From Rubrivivax sp. (GTDB lineage Bacteria; Pseudomonadota; Gammaproteobacteria; Burkholderiales; Burkholderiaceae_C), in the NCBI GenBank assembly GCA_022842595.1, contig JALHPF010000008.1:1-64000 (forward strand): a stretch of 64,000 nucleotides of DNA. The letters are read 5' to 3'. Positions 27,275 through 35,693 of the stretch are shown here, in pieces (position 1 is the first letter of the stretch; each line of letters begins with the position of its first letter). The notes under the pieces were generated by a model, which made no database searches, was not told the DNA's origin, and was given only the letters and a program-made list of their open reading frames with translations. The position numbers were made by a program, and so were the translations under genes.

Positions 27275-28570
27275 GTGACTCAGTCTTCAAAACCAACCGC
27301 CGTCGTTTCTGACGGACGCGGAGCGGCCGGCGGAAATGATGGCGGAACAGGTGCGCCGCCTAGTAACACAGCACCTGATACCTGCAACACTGCCTTCTTG
27401 CCCTTGCGTTGGGGCATCGACAGCCTCTACCTCTCCTACCAAGGCGAGCTGTCTGATCACCGTGAGGCTCAGCTCAGGAAACTGAAGCAACTGGCCCAGT
27501 CGGCACCGCATGAGGCCGCTGAGGCCCAACTGGCGATCGAGGGGCACGTCTTCGAGGTCAGAGACAAGAGCTCTGGACTTTTCGCTTTCACGTTGGTGGA
27601 CGGCTCCTACATGATTCGACTGTCGGGCCGGCGGTCGAAGAAGACGCCGATGGCCTACGTGCAGGTTTCCAGTGGTTTGCTCGCCTACAAGACCGTGTTG
27701 GAGATCGTGGTCGAGCTGAGAGCCATCTTGGAGTCACTCGGCGACATTGAGCGGCCCAGGGTCAGCCGCGTTGATCTGTTTGCCGACTTCTGCACCGACG
27801 TGGACGTGGAGAGCTGGAACCGGCGGGCCTGGGTGACTAAGGCAGCGGCCATTCATCAGTACGCAGAAGGGCCTGTGTTCACAGGCTGGTCAATCGGCGC
27901 TGGTGGTCCGCTGATGGCCCGGATGTACGAGAAACTGATCGAGACGCGCAAGAGCGGCAAGACCTACCTCCATGACCTCTGGAGCCGCGCGGGCTGGGAC
28001 GGGGAGCGATCCGTTTGGCGGCTCGAGTTCGAGTTCAAGCGCGAGGTGTTAGGGCAGCTCGGTCTGGACGATGTCCACGCAGTGCTGGGCGGTCGTGGCG
28101 GGCTCTGGCAATACGCCACAGAGCAATGGTTGCGTCTGTCGGTGCCGAGCGAGAGCGACACCACACGCAGCCGCTGGCCGACCCACCCTTTGTGGGCATC
28201 TCTTGCCTCGATCGACTGGAGCGGTGAAGGCGGCGAGTTGTTGCGAAGCTACAAGCCTGTGAGGTCGCCCAGTCTCGACTACCTCGGATCTCGTGCAGCA
28301 GCCTTGATCGCGTCAATTGGGGCGGTCATGGGCGAGGGTGACTTCGAGGCCGCCGCACGGGCGACGGCGGACCTGGCCTGGCAGGAGCTGGCGCGCCGTG
28401 GCAACCCAGGCTTCCTAGGCGCCGATCAGGTCTTCACCGAAAAGGTCGCCTTCCTGGCCCGTGGATACAACACGCGCATGAATGCGCCGGAGGTCGTGGT
28501 CCCTGACCCTGAAGACCCGATCTACCTCAACCCTTACTTCCGGGCCAAGCGGGGCTTGAAAGAGCTGTGA
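27275..28570 (+). CDS. replication initiation factor (Rep_trans / rolling-circle type)
   Basis: The 431-residue protein starts at GTG 27275 (MTQSSKPTAV) and has a low-complexity Gly/Ala-rich lead of about 45 residues. The following domain fits the replication initiation factor family of filamentous phages and small elements (RstA-like, PF02486): RWGIDSLYLSYQGEL, then RVSRVDLFADFC and SVWRLEFEFKREVL, spaced as in those proteins. It should nick and replicate the excised circle. The stop overlaps the next start (GTGATGG), consistent with translational coupling to the AlpA-like gene. Confidence 0.8.
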   Translation: MTQSSKPTAVVSDGRGAAGGNDGGTGAPPSNTAPDTCNTAFLPLRWGIDSLYLSYQGELSDHREAQLRKLKQLAQSAPHEAAEAQLAIEGHVFEVRDKSSGLFAFTLVDGSYMIRLSGRRSKKTPMAYVQVSSGLLAYKTVLEIVVELRAILESLGDIERPRVSRVDLFADFCTDVDVESWNRRAWVTKAAAIHQYAEGPVFTGWSIGAGGPLMARMYEKLIETRKSGKTYLHDLWSRAGWDGERSVWRLEFEFKREVLGQLGLDDVHAVLGGRGGLWQYATEQWLRLSVPSESDTTRSRWPTHPLWASLASIDWSGEGGELLRSYKPVRSPSLDYLGSRAAALIASIGAVMGEGDFEAAARATADLAWQELARRGNPGFLGADQVFTEKVAFLARGYNTRMNAPEVVVPDPEDPIYLNPYFRAKRGLKEL

Positions 28571-28989
28571 TGGACGATCCGGACCTGCCTTTGCCTGTCG
28601 TCCGCTGCCTGTCCAGAGAACAGGCAGCGGTGTATCTGGGGATCGGGGTCACGCTCCTGGCTCAGCTCGACGTGCCCTGCATCCGCTTCGGGCGGCGACA
28701 GGTCTTCGACCGGGTTGACCTCGACGCCTGGCTCGATGACCATAAGGGCGAGCGAAGGCGGGCCGGAAAGGAGGATTTCCAATGGCCCGTACAGAAGGAA
28801 TCTACAAGCGGCCGGACTCCGGCTTCTGGTGGATCAATGCAACGCTCCCCAACGGCCAGCGCATACGCCAAAGCGCTGGGACTGAAAACCGAGAGGATGC
28901 CGAGGCGCTGCTTGCCAAGCTCAAGCTCGACGCCTACCGAGGGCATCACTTCGGGATCAAGCCCCAGCGTTCCTGGCAAGAGGCCGTGA
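28570..28989 (+). CDS. AlpA-like helix-turn-helix protein overlapping the integrase
   Basis: The first 65 residues form a small winged helix-turn-helix of the AlpA/excisionase kind ([40 protein letters not shown]). The frame has no stop at the usual place and continues into a Ser/Pro-rich tail that overlaps the integrase start by 208 bp in another frame. The probable role is control of excision, or regulation of int. Start ATG 28570; a GTG at 28567 is an alternative. The long out-of-frame tail is probably a by-product of the overlap. Confidence 0.7.
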   Translation: MDDPDLPLPVVRCLSREQAAVYLGIGVTLLAQLDVPCIRFGRRQVFDRVDLDAWLDDHKGERRRAGKEDFQWPVQKESTSGRTPASGGSMQRSPTASAYAKALGLKTERMPRRCLPSSSSTPTEGITSGSSPSVPGKRP

Positions 28990-29825
28990 TTCGGTATCTC
29001 GACATCAAGAGAGGCTTGCGAAGCTTCAAGGACCTGCAGCGCATCTGTCGCCTGCTCGATCCCTACCTGGGCACCATGACGCTCAACCAGATCAACGGTG
29101 ACGTGGTCTGGCGTGTCGTGCAGGGGGAGTCGAAGAAGGGCAACAAGCCTGCAACGGTGAATCGCTATCTGGCAACGATGCGCAGCGTGCTCCGCATGGC
29201 GCGCGACGAGTGGCAGTGGCTGGACACCATCCCGAAGATCCGCATGCTGCATGGCGAAGTCGAGCGGGACCGGTGGCTGACGCGCGTAGAGGCGGATCGG
29301 TTGATCGCGTGCTGCGCGCCACACCTGGCGGCCCTGGTACGGTATGCCCTGGCGACAGGCTGCCGTGCTGCTGAGATCACAGGCCTTGAGTGGGACCGGG
29401 TCGACCTGGCGAGGAATACCGCCTGGCTGAACCAGACCAAGAACGGCACACCGAGGGGGGTACCTTTGAACTTAGATGCAGTGCAAGTGTTGAGAGAGCA
29501 GATCGGCAAGCATCCGCGGTTTTGCTTCACCTACGAAGGCCAGCCCTTGCGGGCGGACGTGACCAACACGGCCTGGCACACGGCGTTGAAGCGGTCGGGG
29601 ATCACGGACTTCCGCTTTCACGACCTGCGGCACACCTGGGCTTCTTGGCATCGGCAGGCGGGAACGTCTTGCGACGAGCTGAAGGATCTGGGAGGCTGGA
29701 AGTCGCGGCAGATGGTGGACCGCTATGCCAAGTTTGCGACCGAGAACCTGTTGTCCGCGGCGTCCCGTATCGAGAGCGGGGGAGGGCGGGACGTGACCCA
29801 GCGGTCACGTTTTCGTCACGCCTAG
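28782..29825 (+). CDS. tyrosine integrase of element 1
   Basis: The 347-residue tyrosine recombinase begins [20 protein letters not shown] (arm-type N-terminal domain), then has an SAM-like core-binding region at about 60-150 and the catalytic domain. Visible active-site residues are Arg195 in TGCRAAEI, His-x-x-Arg283 in [11 protein letters not shown], the HxxH-type GGW and Tyr315 in VDRYAKF. A strong site AAAGGAGG precedes the start. It ends 43 bp before the intact tRNA-Asn, the usual position for the recombinase that made the 50-bp att repeats. Confidence 0.92.
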   Translation: MARTEGIYKRPDSGFWWINATLPNGQRIRQSAGTENREDAEALLAKLKLDAYRGHHFGIKPQRSWQEAVIRYLDIKRGLRSFKDLQRICRLLDPYLGTMTLNQINGDVVWRVVQGESKKGNKPATVNRYLATMRSVLRMARDEWQWLDTIPKIRMLHGEVERDRWLTRVEADRLIACCAPHLAALVRYALATGCRAAEITGLEWDRVDLARNTAWLNQTKNGTPRGVPLNLDAVQVLREQIGKHPRFCFTYEGQPLRADVTNTAWHTALKRSGITDFRFHDLRHTWASWHRQAGTSCDELKDLGGWKSRQMVDRYAKFATENLLSAASRIESGGGRDVTQRSRFRHA

Positions 29826-29835
29826 AAGGTCAAAA

Positions 29836-29857
29836 GCCCTGCACTCGCGTGCAGGGC
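29836..29857 (-). terminator. intrinsic terminator of tRNA-Asn carried by element 1
   Basis: GCCCTGCAC and GTGCAGGGC make a perfect 9-bp stem with a 4-nt loop, followed on the minus strand by TTTT. It ends the tRNA-Asn transcript and replaces the native terminator that now lies at 24675-24698. It may also end int transcription on the plus strand. Confidence 0.75.
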
Positions 29858-29863
29858 CTTGAT

Positions 29864-29913
29864 TTTCTTGGCTCCTCGACCTGGGCTCGAACCAGGGACC
29901 TACGGATTAACAG
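29864..29913. repeat. attR: 50-bp repeat inside the intact tRNA-Asn
   Basis: This copy is identical over 50 bp to 24706-24755 and lies within the intact tRNA gene. The sequence at this end restores the full 3' half of the tRNA, so the host gene is preserved. Confidence 0.9.
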
Positions 29914-29944
29914 TCCGGCGCTCTACCGACTGAGCTATCGAGGA
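29869..29944 (-). tRNA. tRNA-Asn(GTT)
   Basis: The gene is 76 nt and encodes CCA. On the minus strand it begins TCCTCGATAGCTCAGTCGG and has anticodon GTT in the loop of CTGTTAATCC, with a normal T-arm (GGTTCGAGCCC) and acceptor end GAGGAGCCA. The acceptor stem and all arms are complete. It is the integration site of element 1 and lies only 59 bp from the left end of element 2. Confidence 0.95.
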
Positions 29945-30003
29945 ACAGCCTCGCAGTATAGCCTGAAATTCTGCTGCTTTGACGAGTGACGCACTGCGCA
30001 GTC

Positions 30004-30018
30004 CTGGCGGAAGGGGCG
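30004..30018. repeat. distal att of element 2: 15-bp copy of the tRNA-Ser 3' end
   Basis: CTGGCGGAAGGGGCG here is identical and co-oriented to 44796-44810, which is the 3' end of tRNA-Ser. It continues as a perfect 9-bp hairpin (CGGAAGGGG-CGT-CCCCTTCCG, 30008-30028), which could serve as a terminator. The repeat defines the likely left end of element 2. Confidence 0.65.
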
Positions 30019-30150
30019 TCCCCTTCCGTAGAACTTTACGACATCTCACGACACCTCATCGCACCCTGAAATCGACCGCCCAGCATAGGTGGATTGCGTT
30101 TCGGGTCGACTCTCGCCGAAACACGGCATATCATCCAGTCGCATGTGATT

Positions 30151-30171
30151 TGGATGGGAAGGTGGATGGGA
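30151..30171. repeat. inner repeat, left copy (overlaps int start)
   Basis: The 21-bp sequence built of TGGATGGGA-AGG-TGGATGGGA is identical to 44733-44753 and in the same direction. The left copy contains the AAGG ribosome binding site of the integrase and reaches its ATG. Being near both ends of the element, it may be an arm-type integrase site or an alternative crossover core. Confidence 0.7.
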
Positions 30172-31358
30172 TGCCGAAGGTTTCCGTAGAACTGGGCGCG
30201 CTGGCTGTTTCACGAATCAACGACCCCGGGCTGCACTTTGTGGGTGTGATTCCCGGCCTGGCGCTGAACGTGACACCTACGGGTGCGCGATCGTGGGTGC
30301 TCAGGGCCCGCGTGGGTGGCAAGCGGCGCGACATGGGCCTGGGTTCCTATCCGGCCGTTCCACTGGCCCTGGCCCGTGAGAAGGCCCGTGAGGCGCGCGA
30401 AGTGATCGCGAAGGGTGGCGACCCTGTGGGCGAGCGCCACGCGGCCCGTGCAACAGCCAAGGCAGCGGCTGCAGCCGCGCGCACCTTCAAGCAGTGCGCC
30501 GCCGCGTACATCGAAGCCCACGAGGGCGGGTGGAAGAACGCCAAGCACGCCCAGCAGTGGCGTAACACGCTCGAGCAGCATGCATACCCGGTACTGGGGC
30601 CGTTGCGCGTATCAGACGTCGGGCTGTCTCACGTCATGCGCGTGCTGGAGCCCCTGTGGTCGACCACAACGGAGACTGCCGTGCGACTGCGCGGCCGCAT
30701 TGAACTGGTGTTGGACTGGGCCACGGTGCGTGGCTACCGCGAAGGCCCGAACCCTGCGCGCTGGCGCGGCCACCTCGACAAGCTGCTGCCGAAGCCCACC
30801 AAGGTGTCCAAGGTCGAGCACCATGCAGCGCTGCCTGTGGCTGATGTGGCCGCCTTCATGACCCGCCTGCGGGCCGCGCCGGGGATGGGCGCACGTGCGC
30901 TCGAATTCGTCGTGCTGACCGCTGCGCGCAGTGGCGAGGTACGCGGGGCGACGTGGGCCGAGATCGATCTGGACGCCGCCCTCTGGACGGTACCGGCCGC
31001 ACGCATGAAGGCAGGCAAGGAACACCGCGTGCCACTGTCACCGCCGGCCGTCGCGCTGCTGAAGGCGCTACCGCGCATGGCCAGCGTCGACCTCGTGTTC
31101 CCGGCGCCGCGCGGCGGAACGCTCTCGGACATGACCCTCACCGCCGTGCTGCGCCGACTGGAGGTTCCTGCGGTGCCGCACGGGTTCCGCTCGACCTTCC
31201 GAGACTGGGCGGCAGAGCGCACGCACTACCCCGGGGAAATGGCCGAGATGGCACTCGCGCACACCGTCGGGGACAAGGTAGAGGCCGCGTACAGGCGAGG
31301 CGACATGCTCGAGCGCCGCGCCGCGATGATGGCCGAGTGGGCGGAGTTCCTGGCATGA
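30171..31358 (+). CDS. tyrosine integrase of element 2 (DUF4102-type N-terminus)
   Basis: The 395-residue P4/prophage-type integrase starts at ATG 30171 (MPKVSVELGALAVSRIND). The N-terminal DUF4102-like arm-binding domain contains GLALNVTPTGARSWVLRARV and RDMGLGSYPAVPLALAREKA. A core-binding domain and catalytic domain follow, with Arg253 in TAARSGEVRG, His-x-x-Arg340 in PHGFRSTFRDW and Tyr374 in EAAYRRGD. It shares an ATGA overlap with the next gene. The open frame extends upstream through the 21-bp repeat, but no better start is seen there. It is at the distal end, not beside the intact tRNA-Ser. Confidence 0.9.
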   Translation: MPKVSVELGALAVSRINDPGLHFVGVIPGLALNVTPTGARSWVLRARVGGKRRDMGLGSYPAVPLALAREKAREAREVIAKGGDPVGERHAARATAKAAAAAARTFKQCAAAYIEAHEGGWKNAKHAQQWRNTLEQHAYPVLGPLRVSDVGLSHVMRVLEPLWSTTTETAVRLRGRIELVLDWATVRGYREGPNPARWRGHLDKLLPKPTKVSKVEHHAALPVADVAAFMTRLRAAPGMGARALEFVVLTAARSGEVRGATWAEIDLDAALWTVPAARMKAGKEHRVPLSPPAVALLKALPRMASVDLVFPAPRGGTLSDMTLTAVLRRLEVPAVPHGFRSTFRDWAAERTHYPGEMAEMALAHTVGDKVEAAYRRGDMLERRAAMMAEWAEFLA

Positions 31359-31825
31359 CCACACCCCAACACCTGCGCGACCTCGAGGCGCATGGATTGC
31401 GGCTGGTGCCTGTCGGGGGGCGACCGCCGAAGACTGCCCGTGACGTCGCTGTGTATCTCGCCGCGTGCTGGTTCGAAGCCGGCGCAGCGGGCAAACGGCC
31501 GAAGGTAGGGCAGGGCGTGGTCGACCTGTGGCAGTCCAAGGCCTACCGCGGGATAACAGACCCGGCGCACGTCGTGGCACGCAAAGCACCGGCGCTGCGG
31601 GCCGTCGGTTCTGACCACATCGTGTTGGACTTCAAGGGCACCGGCACGACACGCGCAAGGGTAGGCGAGGGCGCAGGGGTGCTGCTGCTGCCCGCGGCCA
31701 GCTATGCAGATGACAGCGCCGGCACGCTGCAGATTCAAGGGCCAGTGTGGTCGTGGGCCTATGGTGCCGAAGAGGCAGAACACTTCGACGCGACTGGCGT
31801 CGTGAGGTATGGACCGAGAGCCTGA
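31355..31825 (+). CDS. hypothetical protein coupled to the integrase
   Basis: This 156-residue protein of unknown family starts MTTPQHLRDLEAHGLRLVPV and overlaps the integrase stop by 4 bp (ATGA). It has two recognisable halves: a helical first part, and a Gly/Ala-rich beta part (SDHIVLDFKGTGTTRARVGE). The translational coupling suggests a role with integration or regulation, but no motif supports a specific one. Confidence 0.55.
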   Translation: MTTPQHLRDLEAHGLRLVPVGGRPPKTARDVAVYLAACWFEAGAAGKRPKVGQGVVDLWQSKAYRGITDPAHVVARKAPALRAVGSDHIVLDFKGTGTTRARVGEGAGVLLLPAASYADDSAGTLQIQGPVWSWAYGAEEAEHFDATGVVRYGPRA

Positions 31826-31914
31826 ATTCAAGGCAAGAAACGGTTTCTTGTCTCCCAACTGACTGGGTCGGAACCTACCGTGGGGAATCAGCAACCCTCA
31901 CGAGGCATAGCCCC

Positions 31915-32205
31915 ATGTCACAGTCCACCGCACCCGCCGCGCTGCCCGTCACTGGGTACCTGCGGCAGCCCGATCTCATCGGCGAAAAGCCGGTAACCGC
32001 CGAACAGGCCCAGGCCAACATGGCTGCCGGCCGAAGTCCCGTGAGGCCTCGGCCGGGCCGCGCGGGGCTGGTGCCCTTCAGTGCACCGACGCTGTGGCGT
32101 CGAGTCAAGGCTGGACAGTTCCCGGCACCCGTGAAGCTCAGCGAACGCGTGACCGCGTGGCGCGTGGAGGACGTGCGCGCCTGGATGCAGCAGCGCGCAG
32201 CGTGA
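31915..32205 (+). CDS. AlpA-like DNA-binding protein
   Basis: The 96-residue protein has the AlpA/MerR-like fold seen in satellite excisionases and regulators: a long flexible lead, then VPFSAPTLWRRVKAGQFPAP and VKLSERVTAWRVEDVRAWMQ, the typical 'choose-helix, wing, W-x-x-xDVxxWM' pattern. Start ATG 31915. The stop overlaps the next start (GTGA), so the two are coupled. It probably controls int or the replication module. Confidence 0.8.
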   Translation: MSQSTAPAALPVTGYLRQPDLIGEKPVTAEQAQANMAAGRSPVRPRPGRAGLVPFSAPTLWRRVKAGQFPAPVKLSERVTAWRVEDVRAWMQQRAA

Positions 32206-32510
32206 AGCCCGCCCCACCACCCGGTCACGTGCGTGTGGCTGACCTCATCGGCCGCCGTGCCGTGACGCCCGCCCAGGCCGACCACAACCGCAAGCACTGG
32301 CCGGCCTGGCGCCTCATCCACGGGCTGAACCCTCGCGACGCCGCGCCGGGCCTGACCTACTACCGCGAGGCCGTTGAACTCTGGGCCGCCGTCGAGCGCG
32401 GGGAGTTCCCGCCGCCCACTGCCGGGCCCTGGGGGCTGTCATGGCCACGCGCCGACGTCACCACCTGGGCGAATGCCCGCCGACCAAGAAAAAGCCCCGG
32501 AACGCATTGA
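32202..32510 (+). CDS. second AlpA-like DNA-binding protein
   Basis: The 102-residue product starts at GTG 32202 inside the previous stop. It keeps the same elements in a looser form (GRRAVTPAQADHNRKHWPAW, FPPPTAGPWGLSWPRADVTT, then WANARRPRKSP). The resemblance to the upstream AlpA-like gene suggests tandem duplication followed by divergence. A role as an excision or replication regulator is inferred. Confidence 0.65.
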   Translation: MKPAPPPGHVRVADLIGRRAVTPAQADHNRKHWPAWRLIHGLNPRDAAPGLTYYREAVELWAAVERGEFPPPTAGPWGLSWPRADVTTWANARRPRKSPGTH

Positions 32511-32536
32511 ACGCCCGGGGCCTGAAGGAAACAACT

Positions 32537-32857
32537 ATGCAAACGAATCATAACCCTGAATGCGCCGGCTGTGGTGAGACCGCGCCGCCGGAAGTGGCCA
32601 ATCGGGCCGCCGGGCGCCGCGCCGTCTTGGTCTGCGGCGACTGTGTACAGCGCGCCAAAGACTCCGAGGCGTTCGCCCGCCAGCTGAGCGGCGCGATCGG
32701 CTGCGGCACGACCGTGCCGCAGCTGCGCGGGATCTTCGGCCGCCTGGGCCTGAGCGACATCCCGCACGACCTCGCCCAGGTGGACCGGGCCATGGCACTG
32801 CCCGCCGGCACTGCCTCCGATGCCATGCGCGAGTTCCTGCGCACCGGCCGGTACTGA
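32537..32857 (+). CDS. small zinc-finger-like protein
   Basis: The 106-residue protein begins MQTNHNPECAGCGETAPPEV and has two CxxC pairs, CAGC near residue 9 and CGDC near 34, which should bind one zinc ion. The rest is helical. AAGGAAACAACT precedes ATG 32537. Located between the AlpA-like pair and the primase, it is probably part of the replication or regulation module, but no specific family is recognised. Confidence 0.65.
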   Translation: MQTNHNPECAGCGETAPPEVANRAAGRRAVLVCGDCVQRAKDSEAFARQLSGAIGCGTTVPQLRGIFGRLGLSDIPHDLAQVDRAMALPAGTASDAMREFLRTGRY

Positions 32858-32916
32858 CCTCCGAGACAACAGCACCCGCCGTGGCGTGGCCAGCGCGGGG
32901 CACAACGAGAAGCAAC

Positions 32917-35133
32917 ATGAACCAACCCGCACCGCGCGCAGGCCTGCAGCCGCTCGCCGAACTCAACCAGTGGCTGCCCGTGCTGCTCGTGCCGAAGGCT
33001 GGCGACAAGACGGTTAAGTTGCCAGTCGACCACCGCACCGGCAGCCCGATGCCGAAGGACACCGGCGGCGCCCACAACCCCCACTATTGGACGTCCTATG
33101 TGCGCGCCGCGGCACTGGCCGCGGCATGGGGTCCGACCTATACCGTGGGCTTCGTACTGACATCTGCCGATCCCTTCTTTGTGATCGACATCGACGACGC
33201 GCTGCAGGCTGACGACACCTGGTCGGACCTAGCCCGGCAGATCGTGGCCAACATGCCCGGCTGCATGGTCGAGGTGTCGCAGTCTGGGCGGGGCTTGCAC
33301 GTGTGGGGCTGCTATCCGAACCCGCCGCCGCACGCAAAGAGGAACATCCCTCTGAAGATCGAGTGCTACACCGACAAGCGGTTTGTCGCCCTTGGGACCA
33401 ACCAGACCGGTGAGATCGCCCCGGTCTGCCCGAACCTGCCAGCGCTGATCGAGCAGCTGTTCCCGCCTAAGGAAGGCTGTGGCCAGGATCTGCCCGACGA
33501 CGGCCCTGATCCGCGATGGAAGGGGCCTGATTCAGACGAAGAGCTCATCAGGCGGGCCATGCGATCGCGGAGCCACTCCCCGGAAGCTGCATTCGGGGGC
33601 GGCAAGGCGTCATTCGCCGACCTGTGGCACGCCAACGTCGACGCCCTGGCCCGCGCCTATCCAGACAGCGGAGACCGCCCATATGACGCCTCGAGCGCCG
33701 ACGCCGCGCTGGCCCAGCATCTGGCCTTCTGGGCTGGCCGCTGGCCGTCGCGGATCGAAGGCTTGATGAGGCAGTCGCATCTGTCCCGCGACAAGTGGGA
33801 CAACCGCGGGGACTATCTCGCGCGCACCATTGCCAACGCCTGCAAGCTGCAGCGCGACGTCCTGATCGATAAGCCCCTCGTTCCCGCCATCACCGCCGCG
33901 CAAAGCGACGCCGCCTGGTTCACTGGCGCCGGCATCTCTGGCAATCGTCTGCCCGCCGACATCACCACAGTGTTCGACACGCTGCAATCGAAAGAGTCAG
34001 GCGCGAGGATCGCACTCGACGCGTTCCAAGATCAGATCATGTTGGACGGTGGCGACGGGAAGTGGCGGGCCTTCAAGGACAGCGACTATGGCCACCTCCG
34101 TGCAGACTTCGGCCGCCGTGGGTTCAAGCCGATCTCTGCCGAAGTCATGAAGACCGCGGTGCTGATGGCCGCAGAGGTGAATCAGTTCGACTCGGCCATC
34201 AACTGGTCGGCGCAGCTGCTGTGGGATGGCGTGCCCCGTGTCGACGCGATGATGGCCACACACTACGGGGCCCAGGACACGCCGTACACCCGCGCTGTCA
34301 GCGCATACCTGATGACGGCCGCCGCGGGCCGCCTGGTGCAGCCTGGGTGCCAAGCTGACATGGCGCTGGTGCTGGTCGGTCCGCAGGGCACGGGGAAGAC
34401 GTCAGGGGTGCGCGCGCTGTGCCCGGAGCCCGCGTTCTTCGCTGAGATTGACCTGCACAAGCTGGGTCGCAAAGACGAAGACCTCGCGCGATCGCTGCGC
34501 GGGAAGCTCATCGGTGAAATCGGGGAACTGCGGGGCATGTCGGGCCGCGACCAAGAGTCCATCAAGGCCTGGGTGTCACGTCGCAATGAACGCTGGATCC
34601 GCAAGTACTTCGAATTCGAAGTGGACTACCCGCGGCGCATCGTGCTCATCGGCACCACCAACGAGTCGGAGTTCCTGGCCGACGCCACCGGGGAGCGCCG
34701 GTGGCTGCCTGTGCGAGTCGGCGCTGTCGACGTGCCCGCGATCGAGCGCGACCGGGAGCAACTGTGGGCCGAGGGCCTGCACCGGTTCCGGGCCGGAGGC
34801 GTGGCCTGGCAGGCCGCGGAAGAACTGGCGCGCGGGGAGCACTCGCAATTCAAGCTCGCCGACCCGTGGACAGACATTGTGGCCACGTGGTTGGAGTCGC
34901 CGCAGCCGCCGCTCGATACGCTGAGTACGAAGCGGCCGCCGCCCAACACTGCGCCGTTCACGCTCGAGGCTGTCGCGTTCGGAGCGCTGAAGATGTCGGC
35001 GCGCGATCTCGGCAAAGGCGAGCAGCGCCGCATGGGTGCAATTCTTCGCAGCCTGGGCTATCACAACGCCCAGTGCTGGATCGACGGCAAGAACAGGAAG
35101 AGATGGGTTCCGCTATCCGCTTCTAGCCTCTGA
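32917..35133 (+). CDS. primase-helicase (AEP primase plus VirE/D5-like ATPase)
   Basis: This 738-residue replication protein has an N-terminal archaeo-eukaryotic primase-like domain: DPFFVIDIDDALQ gives the metal-binding DxD near residues 89-92, and SQSGRGLHVWGCY the conserved S-x-x-GxGxHxx strand. The C-terminal half is a virulence-associated-E/D5-like ATPase, with P-loop GPQGTGKTSGV near 487-495, Walker B-like KLIGEIGEL and an Arg-rich sensor region (DATGERRWLPVR). ATG 32917 is preferred over the longer frame because it follows GAGAAGCAAC. Such primases start replication of satellites and prophages after excision. Confidence 0.85.
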   Translation: MNQPAPRAGLQPLAELNQWLPVLLVPKAGDKTVKLPVDHRTGSPMPKDTGGAHNPHYWTSYVRAAALAAAWGPTYTVGFVLTSADPFFVIDIDDALQADDTWSDLARQIVANMPGCMVEVSQSGRGLHVWGCYPNPPPHAKRNIPLKIECYTDKRFVALGTNQTGEIAPVCPNLPALIEQLFPPKEGCGQDLPDDGPDPRWKGPDSDEELIRRAMRSRSHSPEAAFGGGKASFADLWHANVDALARAYPDSGDRPYDASSADAALAQHLAFWAGRWPSRIEGLMRQSHLSRDKWDNRGDYLARTIANACKLQRDVLIDKPLVPAITAAQSDAAWFTGAGISGNRLPADITTVFDTLQSKESGARIALDAFQDQIMLDGGDGKWRAFKDSDYGHLRADFGRRGFKPISAEVMKTAVLMAAEVNQFDSAINWSAQLLWDGVPRVDAMMATHYGAQDTPYTRAVSAYLMTAAAGRLVQPGCQADMALVLVGPQGTGKTSGVRALCPEPAFFAEIDLHKLGRKDEDLARSLRGKLIGEIGELRGMSGRDQESIKAWVSRRNERWIRKYFEFEVDYPRRIVLIGTTNESEFLADATGERRWLPVRVGAVDVPAIERDREQLWAEGLHRFRAGGVAWQAAEELARGEHSQFKLADPWTDIVATWLESPQPPLDTLSTKRPPPNTAPFTLEAVAFGALKMSARDLGKGEQRRMGAILRSLGYHNAQCWIDGKNRKRWVPLSASSL

Positions 35134-35462
35134 GATTTGGTGCATAGGCTAGAACTTCTTCATAGGTAAATCACAGTTCCTATCTTCTCTATCTTCTTCT
35201 TAAAGAGAAAAGATGAAGAGAGAAATACATAGAACTTCTGAGACGGAGGTTCGGAGAGGATAGAGGGGCTAGGAGCGGATAGCCCGTGTGGCTGCCTGGG
35301 CCGTGCGCGCCAGATTGCGTTAGAACGAAATAACGCCGAGATAGCACGACAGAACTATGCCACACGGGCACTTTCCATCGGTGCACGCACGCTGGCGAAG
35401 CCCCGGCAGTCGCGGCAATCTGCACGTGCGGCGCCATTGCCGCGACTGCCGGAGACCATCGC
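35134..35462. other. AT-rich non-coding region, candidate origin
   Basis: This gap after the primase is strikingly AT-rich compared with its neighbours. It has a direct repeat TAGAACTTCT at 35150-35159 and 35230-35239 around an interrupted dyad of TCTTC/GAAGA units at about 35185-35222, then G-rich GGATAG repeats, then a strong hairpin at 35403-35452. An AT-rich, repeat-containing segment directly behind a replication initiator is the usual place for an element origin. No gene is seen. Confidence 0.5.
35403..35452. repeat. 17-bp perfect inverted repeat (hairpin)
   Basis: CCGGCAGTCGCGGCAAT (35403-35419) and its exact reverse complement at 35436-35452 are separated by 16 nt. There is no T-tract, and the hairpin ends 10 bp before the next start codon. 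It could act on translation or transcription of 35463, or be a replication structure. Confidence 0.7.
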
Positions 35463-35693
35463 ATGCTGACCCTTCAACGCCACGACACCGACCGCTGCCC
35501 GTGTGACCTCGACGCGCTGGTGGCCTACCGTCTGGCCGATGACCCGGAGCTACGCACCGACCGCGCCGGCGCACTGGCCTGGGGGCTACGTGGCCAGCCT
35601 GGACGCATCGAGAGCTACGTCGTGCTCGAGGTGTCAGCCGCAGGCGGCAGCGGCCGCAAGCGTGAGCAGCCCAGTAGACTTACAGCGCTATGA
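35463..35693 (+). CDS. small hypothetical protein
   Basis: A 76-residue acidic protein starts MLTLQRHDTDRCPCDLDALV. Its stop overlaps the next start (ATGA), supporting translation. No family is recognised. It lies just downstream of the large hairpin and may be controlled by it. Confidence 0.45.
   Translation: MLTLQRHDTDRCPCDLDALVAYRLADDPELRTDRAGALAWGLRGQPGRIESYVVLEVSAAGGSGRKREQPSRLTAL

Larger units (their letters stand above)
24706..29913. mobile_element. integrated element 1 in tRNA-Asn (about 5.2 kb)
   Basis: The element is bounded by perfect 50-bp direct repeats in the tRNA-Asn gene. Reading toward the intact tRNA, it contains a divergent pair of uncharacterised genes, a replication initiation protein, an AlpA-like helix-turn-helix gene and a tyrosine integrase next to the tRNA. 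No relaxase, capsid or terminase gene is present. This is the plan of a small replicating integrative element or phage satellite with two cargo genes. GC content of the cargo is visibly lower than the flanking core genes. Confidence 0.85.
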
